This document shows, piece by piece, positions 36,582 through 46,137 of a stretch of 64,000 nucleotides of DNA (position 1 is the stretch's first letter; each line of letters begins with the position of its first letter). The translations under genes were made by a program, and so were the position numbers. The notes under the pieces were generated by a model. The model searched no databases and was not told the origin of the DNA. It saw only the letters and a program-made list of their open reading frames with translations. Origin of the DNA: Hydractinia symbiolongicarpus (lineage: Eukaryota; Cnidaria; Hydrozoa; Anthoathecata; Hydractiniidae); the NCBI RefSeq assembly GCF_029227915.1, contig NC_079877.1, forward strand, positions 12,647,351 to 12,711,350, read 5' to 3'.

Positions 36582-37253
36582 TTAAATCTCATCCTTTCCC
36601 TCTTGTCTTCCCTTAGCAACTAGCTGAGCATTGATGCTGTCTACAATACGGTTAAAACGTTGCCTCATCTGTTCCTTCAATAGCATATACTTTTGCTTCT
36701 CCTGTCCGATCAGACGATACTAGTATTCGTCAATCACCCCATTTTCTACAGCCTTTGAAATAAGATCGATAATGGAATTCACCTTTGATTCCGCGAGTAG
36801 TCTTATACCCTCGTGCATCGTACTCTTAAGCCCAAGCCTTTTTAAAGCGTTTCTAAGGCCGGCTTGCCCTATACCTACAGCTATTGTGATACCGCCCATG
36901 GCAATACAGAGAAAAGCCCCCAAACCTGTGGCTAACGCCCCGATCCCAACGCCCAAGGTAATGATGCTAATACTCAGCAGCCCATGGTCGCAGAAGTGTA
37001 CCCAGGTCCCATGCATTTTAAAATTCTTTGCAAGCCTGTCCCGCTCCTTAATCTCATTTCGCAGATACTGTTACGCTTCCTCAATCTTTTTGAGTCTGTA
37101 GACCTGGCTTTCCTCCCACATGTCGGCGCTTTGTGCAGGTGCACTTGGTAGATTCGGGTACAGCTTGGCTATGTTTCTCATCTTTATTCTATGAGAATAC
37201 ACATCGTGATGCCGGTGAACGAAAACTCCAGGTAAACATGTCCCCCCAAGCAT
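36582..37253 (-). pseudogene. Polinton coiled-coil/membrane protein with two in-frame stops
   Basis: One minus-strand frame reads from 37253 to 36582 but is broken by a TAA at 37071-37073 and a TAG at 36720-36722. The order is a short Pro/Leu region, a charged coiled coil, a Gly/Ala/Ile-rich segment likely to enter a membrane (residues near GVGIGALATGLGAFL), then a second amphipathic helix. I have the impression that similar ORFs occur in other cnidarian Polintons; the function is unknown. Confidence 0.6.
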
Positions 37254-37730
37254 TCAATTCTTTGGTGGGAAGTAAAGCCAGAATTTTAGACTTTTTACCG
37301 TCAAGTAGGCAGTCGCATTTATCCAATTGGGGGCAAGCGAGTGTCAATCTTTGGTAAACATCAGTCCTATAGTATGCATCATAATCACCCTTCATATAAT
37401 ACTTTTTGCTGAATCGTAGGGTATGCCCAGGAGCTCTTGGAGTTGTCGGTTCATCACAACCGAGTACCCGTCACTGAAACGTAGCCTACAAGAGTCCAAT
37501 TTTAAGGATAAACAGTTTAATCTTGTCCTCTGCCTGACTGTTGACAATAGTTGCCAAATCCTCAATCCTGTAGAGACCGTTCATGATCTCAATTCGAGTA
37601 ACCCCCTGATAAGGCTCTATTTTACGAATAGTAAACTCATTGTTACTGTACAAGTTCAGCCATACAGGCCTGATACTTATCGATTTAAGAGCTATGCTCT
37701 AGGTAGTCTTCAAATATCGTAGGCTTGTCA
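37189..37730 (-). pseudogene. Unidentified Polinton ORF, broken
   Basis: Two minus-strand frames join near 37395: an upstream part with SVVMNRQLQELLGIPYDSA and a downstream part with ACPQLDKCDCLLDGKK. It overlaps the 5' end of the neighbouring minus-strand pseudogene. A structural protein is possible, but nothing proves it. Confidence 0.4.
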
Positions 37731-37780
37731 ATATCACTGATATACAGTTGTTTCATCCTTTCTTTTAAGAAAGGATGAAC

Positions 37781-38530
37781 ATGTATTCGTACAACCCCAA
37801 GGCAAAGTACAAATCCAACAGGGGGGATGGCCACTTGGCATCAGGGCCTGTACGTGTCTACAGACTCACACATTGAGGTGGAATTCCCAGAGTTTACAAA
37901 ATATGCCATAAAGATACCAACCAATTTGTTGAATGATCCTGTCAGGGTTGGCTGGACAGGGCAAGCGCTGGACTACTGGCATATCCAGGTTAATTTCGAT
38001 ACCCATTGCGCAACGACGGCCTTGGGCATCTCTACCATGACGGGTTCCGTACCCCTTGTCAACTCAATCTTTAAGTTTCACGTCTATTACCACATGCGTC
38101 GTCTTCTGGCAAGAATGAAGGTACCCATGCCCTATGACGATGGGTTTGCCTAGTACAAAAATCCATACTCCACATCCGGGTATGCCCAAGTGTGTCGCGA
38201 ATACGGTGCTGATCCTAACAGCCTATACAAGTTCATGGCTGTCATGTCGTCACTCACCAACGGCCGTTGATGGTGATTGGGCGAAGTTCATTATCCCCAC
38301 AAGTTAGCGGGTGCCAAGGCATCCTTAATCAGGTCCGGTGCCGACAACTAAACAGCGAGGCAAATTCTGTTACAAAAATTTGAAGCCATGGTACAACGTC
38401 ATGAGAATGTAGGCCATGGCATTGTGAAATCCAGAAGGTGTTGCAATATGCCCGAACTCCGGTCAATTTTGCCGTCATGCCAAGCGTATACATGCTGCCT
38501 TCCGATATGAACCTGCGTATACGCAAAATT
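37781..38530 (+). pseudogene. Polinton ORF, possible minor capsid or other virion protein
   Basis: The start is at ATG 37781. A frameshift near 37830 moves to the frame containing KYAIKIPTN, RVGWTGQALDYW and FKFHVYYHMRRLL, and a TAG follows the PYDDGFA residues at about 38152. The frame then decays. It is a conserved Polinton ORF by appearance; a capsid role is a guess. Confidence 0.45.
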
Positions 38531-38864
38531 GTAGGGTAACTGTAGGGCCAATGTAAATGTGGGGCTTCATGTTGATGTGAATAACAAACCTATTCATACA
38601 CAGAGGGTCATCAAACCACCCCCAAAGCATACCGAGCATACCATCAGACATGTGGCAGCTATCAAACCTCCACTTTAGCATACTACAAAACATACCATAC
38701 CACCTACACTTCCTGATCATACTATACAGGCGACACCATATACACCCCCAAGCATGCCATACCACCCACGCCTCCTGATCATATCACTACATCGCCTGAA
38801 CAACCAACACAAAACCAGCACGAGGATACAAAAACAGCATTGATCACTACCAGGGTAGGCCTCT
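38531..38864. other. Low-complexity CA/CC-rich stretch in the Polinton
   Basis: Imperfect repeats of ACCACCCA, CATACCA and similar words suggest the degraded proline- and histidine-rich tail of the preceding ORF. Confidence 0.35.
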
Positions 38865-40171
38865 TTATTGCCTATATATGGCTAAAGTAGATGAAGCTTT
38901 CCCCTTTCCAACGTGTACCACGACAAACCCAACGGCAGCAGCGATGGCCATGTACAGGTGTTTTGCTGCGTATTCGACAACGGTTGCCGCTACTCTTAGG
39001 AAAAAGGATACAACCGTAACAATAATCCCAGGTAATTTAAAAATTTCCTCATTTTTCAAGCTGCTTTTCTACAAACCCTTTTTCACCACCCGCCGCGGCA
39101 CTTCCTCCTGCAGAACCTGCTGTGATAGAACCTCCTGTAACGGATAGTACAATGATGGAAACCAGTGGACCAATAGCCGACATGATGCTGGCTATAGTTA
39201 TACCCTCCTCTTTGAAAAGGATTTTAAGCTTCTCGAGCAGGGAGGTGTCATCTGCAGCAATTTTCATTAGGGTATCCTTGATGGCATTCACTGTGGGTAT
39301 ATTTTAGAGGATAGTATACCGTGTGATTCAATCTCGAGATCTCTTTTTCCCTTAAGATCTTTAAGCTTAACATTAAGCCTTTCTATATTCCTATCATTAT
39401 CAGGATTCCCCTGCCCCCCGGCCTTCTGCTTCTTGAGATCTTTTAACTTGGCCTCCAACCTAACAATCTCGCCGTTGTATAACATTATATTGGCCCTATG
39501 TAGTTTCAAAGCACCCTTTATCGTTTGAAATTCGATGTCAAACCCCCCACCTCCCCCGCCAAAGATTGTTGAAGGAGGTCTTCCGTAAGATCTATGATTT
39601 TATCCAATTCTTTAATATCGTTCAAGACTTTGTTGCCTTTGTCGCCTTTGTCTAACTTGTCTGCCCTATCCAACGATTCCATCTGAATATACTCAATCTC
39701 CTTCGCTATATCTTGCATGACTTTCTGGGCCCTTGCTTTACTCCTTTTGTTGGGCGTGGTGATATATTTTTTAAAGCCCATATCTCGCACGTGATTTGCC
39801 CTCAAATTTGTTAAAATGGTCCCAGCAGTTAGTAAATCAATACCCCGTTGCTTTTAAACTAGATTTGTAATATCTTCATCCTTATAAAAAAATGATTCCC
39901 TTCCAACCGAAAATCCTCATAGGGGATCACAAGCAGAGGCCCCGCCCTACTATCCTTACTAATTTGCCTGTACAGATTGTCGACCTTTAATACTAATAGT
40001 GCACTGGCCGGATGCATACCCATTAGCCATGATGTCTCTATGCTGTTGCTGTCCCGACATTGATGGAAGTTGCTGCGTCGATGGAAGTTTCTGTGTATTA
40101 TCATCGGGTTTATCATCCCTCCCGCTATCCTTATCAAGAAAATCGTGATCAAATACTGGATTAGTTGGCAT
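38865..40171 (-). pseudogene. Large broken Polinton ORF series (coiled coil, then membrane segments)
   Basis: Minus-strand frames at 39959-40171, 39859-40152, 39518-39805, 39288-39509, 39049-39291 and 38865-39059 follow one another. In order they give an acidic start, a globular part, a lysine-rich coiled coil, a Gly/Ala-rich hydrophobic part and a terminal membrane segment. These may be one or two ancestral genes. The function is unknown; virion or scaffold proteins of this shape occur in Polintons. Confidence 0.5.
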
Positions 40172-41137
40172 CTTTAGTTAAAAACCCCTTATATAATAAA
40201 CATGAGTGCATTTGGAACTACTCTGGACCCATATGCAGAAATGATTTTGGTATTAACGGGAGGAAACAACGGATTCAGATAAGCCACATACCAAGCATGA
40301 TCAACCGGAACGAAGACCTCTATGTGGATATTCCCAACATGTCCCAGCATGATGTCATTTTTCCGGGGAGTCTCAAGCTCTTATTTGGCCTGACGCTGAT
40401 GGGAACAAACACAAAGCGTACCCTAGTCAGCAAAATTGGTAAAAGCTTGGTCGAGATCTACGTATTACCCTGAACGGTAACGAGGTACATAATATTAGCG
40501 ACTACAACACCCTGGCAGTCTACAAGGACCTCTGGCTGCCTAAATTCGATCGGGACAAAAACCTCATTTTGCAAGGCATCAACCCAAGCGACGGAACGAT
40601 CAGGGCCTTACAGGTCAATGCTAGTGACCATGTCGGGACTGATGTAGAAAAGGCCATCGCTGTGGCATGTGAGAACACCTTCTGCATCCTATGGGAAAGA
40701 TGTGTGAACTGACGAGAGAAGGTATAGCCGCCTTGCACTACCCTACGAAAGGATCCTCAGAAGCAAAGTGGTCACTATGAAGAAAGCGAATACCAGCCAT
40801 AATCTCTAAATCGATACCCCTGCAAAGAGCCTAAAAGGCGTCTTGCTACTTTTTATAGATCCCGGGAAAGTGACGCCCTAGGCTTGTGTCAATGAGGTCT
40901 TTTACAACCCCAAGATTGAGAATATTAGCGTCACGGTAGAAGGGGAGCCTAATGAGTTGTACTCTCATGCAATGCTCCCCAAAGACCACCTCGAACAAGT
41001 CGTGAACTTTTTCAGTAGCCATGACTCGAATGTGACAATTGCCAATTCTTCAATGAACGATACACGTTATGCATTGATTTCAGAGCCTTTCCTGACAATA
41101 CCCTACATGGCTCCGGAAGACCCCTACAACGCCTAAG
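40165..41137 (+). pseudogene. Polinton major capsid protein remnant
   Basis: The first frame (40165-40473) holds the PGSLKLLFGLTL block and an LVSKIGKSLVE stretch typical of the first jelly roll. The frame then shifts near 40470. Later blocks FYNPKIENISVTVEG and PNELYSHAMLP mark the second jelly roll. At least one frameshift and several stop codons break it. In live Polintons this protein forms the icosahedral shell. Confidence 0.75.
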
Positions 41138-41357
41138 TGATGGCGTTACGCTCCGCATGACTAAAAAAACCGGGGATTTCAGATGCTACGTCTAATTGCT
41201 TCAAGACGCTCAGCTAAACATACTAGATGGGCGCTTCTACTCTGTGGAGTACTAGTAGACCACAATTTGTGTTGTCCCAGTGGCAAATACAAATCAATAT
41301 AGAGGAGACCAGGAAATGCTCGAGATGTAAACAATAATTTCTCTCGACCATTTTAGG

Positions 41358-41711
41358 ATGAAACGTAATGGTCAACGAACAAAGACATGCTTCAAATGCC
41401 CGAAATCAGACAAGGAGTCACAAGAAATCAAATCAATTTACCATGCTTTCCATAAAAACAAGAAGCTGGCTCCCCGGGAGTACCTAGATTGCGATATTGC
41501 TACCCTGCAGGTCCATATTGAAGCCCAGTTTTCCGAGAGTATGACCTGGGACAATTATAGAGAGTGGTATATAGATCATAAGGTACCAATTAAATATAGA
41601 GAAAATGACAATACTCCATCGTTTGTCGAGGTAGCGAAAATGCTGCACTACACCAACACGCAACCTATGTGGGCGAGTGAGAACATTTTAAAAGGCAATC
41701 GTTTCGTGTAA
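41358..41711 (+). CDS. HNH-like endonuclease module in the Polinton
   Basis: This is an open frame of 117 codons. The first part carries a small zinc-ribbon CFKC motif. It continues with IEAQFSESMTWDNY, then DHKVPIKY and LHYTNTQPMWASENI, the pattern of a viral HNH nuclease, whose His and Asn residues bind metal and cut DNA. It is one of two such modules, the other being on the minus strand at 44473-44853. The frame is uninterrupted, unlike most neighbours. Confidence 0.6.
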   Translation: MKRNGQRTKTCFKCPKSDKESQEIKSIYHAFHKNKKLAPREYLDCDIATLQVHIEAQFSESMTWDNYREWYIDHKVPIKYRENDNTPSFVEVAKMLHYTNTQPMWASENILKGNRFV

Positions 41712-41817
41712 AAATAAAATGGTGACATTGGCAATTATGGCAGGGGGCGCGTTAATCAACCCTAGCCCTAGCAATCAGCCCTAGCATTCAGCGGTACAAA
41801 CTTCTTGTTTTCTAAAC

Positions 41818-42135
41818 TTGCTTGGGCATGGCGAGGCCGAGAGAAGACGTCATGATGAGGCCATAAAAAAATTGCAGGACGCTCAGGCTCAATGGGTGCG
41901 GGACAGACAGGCCAAGTTGGATTGGTTTAACGAGCAAAGGGAACTGCAACTAAAGGCCGGTAAAAGCCTTCGTGAATTGGATGACGACATGTATAAATGC
42001 TATATTGCTTCAAACGAGAAGGCCCCGATATTGTCCAATTTTTACAGACCCTCCAAACCACAACAAGATGGCGAGCTCACGTTCATTGTTAGATCCTTAT
42101 CCCTGCTAGGCTTCGTAACCTGCAAGTATCTGTAA
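41818..42135 (+). pseudogene. Polinton coiled-coil ORF, partial
   Basis: A plus-strand frame of 105 codons is rich in Arg, Glu, Gln and Lys, with heptad-like spacing. It is followed by an FYRPSKPQ block and a hydrophobic end. The start lies outside the open part. I have the impression that it belongs to a recurrent Polinton ORF; function unknown. Confidence 0.45.
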
Positions 42136-42149
42136 GAACATATTTGACA

Positions 42150-43091
42150 TGTATAATAAAGAGAAAAGCATCACACATTGTTACCGATGAGAAGGCGGAA
42201 AAATTGGGCAATATCTAGTACATGCCAAAAATCTGTGGACCGGGCGCAAAGCTATCAAGTTGCTTGCGAAGGAGAGTGATCTCACCCACTTGCTATCTAG
42301 GCAGCTTATAGACTACCCCCAACGAGATGCACCAATTCGATCTGTTATATATGCCCCACGATAGGGTATACGGTAACACTTATAAATACATTCTCACAGG
42401 TATTGACGTGGCCTCCAGGTACAAGGTAGCGAGACCTCTACGTACCAAAAATGCTAGCGAGGTCGCGGACATGATTACAAGGCAGGACCTTTACACTACC
42501 CTAAAACCTTCCAGTGTGACAATGGTTTTGAATTAAAGTCAGATGTAACGAAGTGGCTAGGAGGCAAGGGGGTGAAAATCAAACGGGCTACTACCAAATA
42601 GCACCACACTTTCACGGCCTTTGCAGAGTCATACAATAGGGTACTTGCCGAAAGACTTTTTAAGCCTCAAGATGCACAAGAGTTGGTTTGCTAGGAGACC
42701 TCAAGTATTTGGGTTAAAAACTTGTATACCATTGTGAAAAGTCTCAACAATACAAAGACTGCTATGATCGGTTTTCATACCGATCATAGCAGTCTTTGTA
42801 TTGTTGTATTGTCAAAACGATCAAGCTCGACGAGGTACCACTCGCGAAAAGCGAAGAATACCCAGAGGAAAAACCCTTACCTGAGGATGGGTTGTACTTG
42901 TATTTACTACAACTGGGAGACGCGCCACGGATGCTTTCTGGAGTAGGAAGATGTATAGGTTGGACCGTGTAGTAGCAGGCAGTAGCGTGCTGTATTACCT
43001 AAAGGACAGTCCTGAAAGAAGCTTTGTGTTGGAGGAATTCATGCAGGTACCGGAGGATGTTCAGGTACTGCCAGAACATGTGAAGGATTAG
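42150..43091 (+). pseudogene. Polinton integrase (DDE/RVE type) remnant
   Basis: A frame from 42327 begins at the catalytic core (HQFDLLYMP, KYILTGIDVASRYK). After a frameshift near 42510, QCDNG (second catalytic Asp), a degraded third region and the later KLDEVPL and LPEDGLY blocks appear in other frames. Several shifts, stops and a 28-bp perfect inverted duplication (42745-42806) break it. The integrase would insert the element into the host chromosome. Confidence 0.75.
42745..42806. repeat. Perfect 28-bp inverted duplication inside the integrase remnant
   Basis: The arms 42745-42772 and 42779-42806 are perfect inverted copies around a 6-base loop (TTTCAT). Only one arm fits the integrase reading, so the other is a fold-back copy. 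Confidence 0.95.
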
Positions 43092-43157
43092 TAGACCCCT
43101 CAATTTTACCTATAATTTTTACTACTTACAAGAGTAGCAGTAAAAATTAGCGTCTGC

Positions 43158-43621
43158 CTAATCCTCCAGTGTCGGAACGCCCAAATCGTACAGGTCATCC
43201 CGGGTAAGGTCGATAAGACCGAAGCGATTCCTGAAACCTTCTACATGCCCATCCTCTTCAAAACGGTTAAATGCGTGTATGCCATTGGGGTTGTCAATGA
43301 CAACAATCTCTTCCGCCCCCGAGTAGTTATCCTTGAACCATGATCTCTTCCTGCTAATTGCGCCTCGCGTGCAATAATAGGGAAGATAATGATATCCGTC
43401 GTTATCCTGTGAGGTATGTTTATGATGGATCATGATGACGTTGTCTTTTCCGGAGTCCTGGGCATTGGGTATATGTTTTTCTCGAAGCCTCGCATTTTCC
43501 TGTACTTCGAGTTCGTACCCCAGTTCCACAAGTTGTTCATCCGTGGAACCAAGATCATTCTCGAGAATGCAGTGTCTATATTCCTGTCCTCGAGGGGCTG
43601 GGGCTTATCCTCATTAACCAC
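43158..43621 (-). pseudogene. Unidentified Polinton ORF with coiled-coil start
   Basis: The minus-strand frame 43158-43529 runs from a charged helical part through HYLPYYCTRG, EEIVVIDNPNGIHAFNRF and DLTRDDLYDLGV. It lies just downstream of the ATPase remnant. The upstream end is in another frame. Function not known. Confidence 0.4.
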
Positions 43622-43651
43622 AAACTATGCCTCGTCTGCCGCCCTGAAATA

Positions 43652-44001
43652 GCCAATTCAAGTAGGGGCTGTCAACGCTTATCGAGGCTCTCGTCAGATA
43701 TCATGTCGTCGACTATGAAGAGACTATCCTCACCTGCCAATAAGGATGACAGTTTCGCTATCCATTCAAACAATTGATCCTTAGGATCGATCAGAAAGAC
43801 ATAGGGGTAGAGCGATGCACTTTCCAAATATGTCGTATTCCACCGTATAGTAGGGCACAGTATGACAATATTGTGATAGTGCTTTTTTGCTCTTGCTCGA
43901 GGAGGTCCAGGACACGTTGTGTCTTGCCACAGCATGTGGGTCCTGTAAGGATAGCTGTATGCGGTTCCTTCACGACGTCTAACACTTATTGATAGCCCCA
44001 T
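43652..44001 (-). pseudogene. Polinton packaging ATPase remnant
   Basis: Two overlapping minus-strand frames carry Walker A (GPTCCGKT) and, after a frameshift near 43800-43900, the FIVDDMISDESLDKR Walker B region of the A32/FtsK-HerA family. The sequence is lost after the ISGRQ block, with much of the C-terminal part missing. The enzyme would pump DNA into capsids. Confidence 0.7.
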
Positions 44002-44294
44002 TTCTTTTTATGGATTTTCGGGCATATAACGGCGCATATACAACAGATCAACACGCCACCGTGATTGTTCACCAAAGACCCACGGCAAGCAGGGCAGAGC
44101 TTTGTGTTTCGGGTATGGTATCCGAGGGGTAGGGGATCAAGCACTATCTTACTCTCCAGGAAACGCAGTACTTTGCGGTACCTCTTGACGAGCCCTGCCT
44201 TTTCCTGGATGACAGACTCGGGGGTGCTATGACGAGTTCAGCGTACCGGGCTATAATATCGTATGTGAGCAAGGTATAGAGGGGTCAATAATAT

Positions 44295-44853
44295 TCATCC
44301 TGTTGAAACACCCGAATCTGCTTTATCTATTCTGATGGGGTCTACTTCGTGTTCGATAACATGCTCCTTGCATTTGGTACGTCGCTCCCCCTTCGCTTTG
44401 TCCAGACAACCTATACAACTCTTCGTTCTACTATTACCCCTAATCTTGAACCTGTCCAAGGTTAAAACATGCTTATATTTCAAACATTTTTATTTTTGGC
44501 CTCCATTTACTATTCGGAGACTCGCCTTGTGTAATGTTAGCAACATCAGCAAGCGTCGGATACCTCCCTGCTTCTATATATTTATAGGGTATCTTGTGAT
44601 GAATATGCAAGAACTCATAGTCTTCCCAGTTCATCCCCTCAGAAAACTGTGCTTCAATATGACCCCTACATATAGCTATTAGCTTATGTAGAGGCTGGTT
44701 GCCGGGGCGGCACTTTGTTGTACGCTCATTTGACACTTTCTTTTTATCGAGGCATTTGATGCATGTCCTCGTTAGTTCACCATTACGCTTCATCTTGAAA
44801 TTGTACATATATAAGAAGTGTTTGCATTTCGAACAACTCTTAGTTCTTTCCAT
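44295..44853 (-). pseudogene. Second HNH-like module and an extra zinc-ribbon start
   Basis: From 44853 to 44473 a 126-codon frame has a CSKCKHF/CIKCLDK zinc ribbon and the HIEAQFSEGMNWEDY block of the module at 41358, but with HIHHKIPYKY and a weak end. A second frame, 44295-44483, starts a related zinc ribbon. Duplication of one module with decay is likely. Confidence 0.5.
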
Positions 44854-45225
44854 AACTCGTTTTTGTCCTTAGGGACAAACACGAGTTTTATCGGACACTC
44901 TATTTGGGGACTATGCTTGCGGGTGACCACCCATTTTTCACTGCCATTTCACGACTCGCCCTACCTGCCGCGAAGTACGCCACCATCTTAAGGACATCGC
45001 TGGTATCCATTTTTTTTTTTACATGCCATTGCATAGGAAAAGTTGAAACTAAGGTCTACAACGGTCTCATAGAGCATATCTAGGATCTCCTTTTCTTTTG
45101 GCGTTACTTTGCTATCCATGTTAGCCTTGTTTGTCGTCATTTATTATAAAATTTTAAAAATTTCGATATTTGGCTTGGCTTTGCCCTTTTGAGGCTCCGG
45201 ATTAGTCGCCGGCTTATCCGCACCT

Positions 45226-45656
45226 CTACCAAACCTGTACCAAGGTCCCGTACATATAGATTGACTGTACGGAACTAATCCCAGAAGAGGCTTTGACTTT
45301 AGGCTCTACAGTAACCTCTTGTTGTTTCATTTCTTCCTTTCTTTTCTTCGTCAGTGCCGCCAACTTGTGTCTCTGCGCTACACGCCCCGGATGTTTTACT
45401 GGTTTTGTGATGACTCTCTCTTCTTGTTTCTGTTCTTCTTCACTCATTTATAATATAGCACCGTCCGAGGCTCTTCCTTAGCATCAGCCTCCTCCTCCTT
45501 TTTGGTACTGATATGCCGGGCCGTATGCCAAGCAATTAAAATAGGCGCAAGGCACTTGCCAAATGTACAGTAGACCAGTATGCCCAAGTCTGCGAAGGAG
45601 TCTTTAATAATAGGGTCATTATTGATATCATTTTTCAGGGCCTCAACGCTATCCAA
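45226..45656 (-). pseudogene. Two small Polinton ORFs: TM protein and lysine-rich protein
   Basis: The first (45444-45656) has a hydrophobic segment, GILVYCTFGKCLAPILIAWH. The second (45226-45447) is basic and charged, with VKHPGRVAQRHKLAALTKKR. They overlap by four bases. I have the impression that basic proteins of this kind recur in Polintons; function unknown. Confidence 0.45.
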
Positions 45657-45776
45657 ATTTACAAAATTGTTAACCAGGTTGGCATATAGGGAGACAGCAT
45701 GGGTAGCCAGCGCCCTTGACGTCTTCTCCCCTTTCTCTTGAAGCTTACGTTGTACGTACTCGGCATGGACCTTTTT

Positions 45777-46013
45777 CTACCGCCTCATCAGGGGCCTTAT
45801 CAACAAACTTAAACGCCCCTTGCCTTTGCATAGGGCTTCCTTCAGTACTTGGCGTTTATCGATGGGTTTCTCTATCTGCTCATATTCTGCGGAGGGTTCG
45901 TCGAACACTCGCGCAAGATCTGACATTCTCTTTATTGTACGGCGATATTGAAAAAAGCAAAACGCGATCATGATATAGGGTAGAAATATAGCGATTAGTA
46001 GGCATATGTCCAT
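45777..46013 (-). CDS. Small membrane protein in the Polinton
   Basis: An open frame of 78 codons has one N-terminal membrane segment (LLIAIFLPYIMIAFCFF) and a basic/acidic tail. No family recognised. Confidence 0.35.
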   Translation of the reverse strand: MDICLLIAIFLPYIMIAFCFFQYRRTIKRMSDLARVFDEPSAEYEQIEKPIDKRQVLKEALCKGKGRLSLLIRPLMRR

Positions 46014-46137
46014 TTATTCCTGGGCGGACGGCAGGCGGTAGTGACCTCATCAGGTTGTACAAGCCTTTTGTCGTGTGCCCTGTTAAGGGCTAACTTGTTC
46101 ACTTTTTAGGTGTAGATTTGATGGTTCTTGTTTTGAA

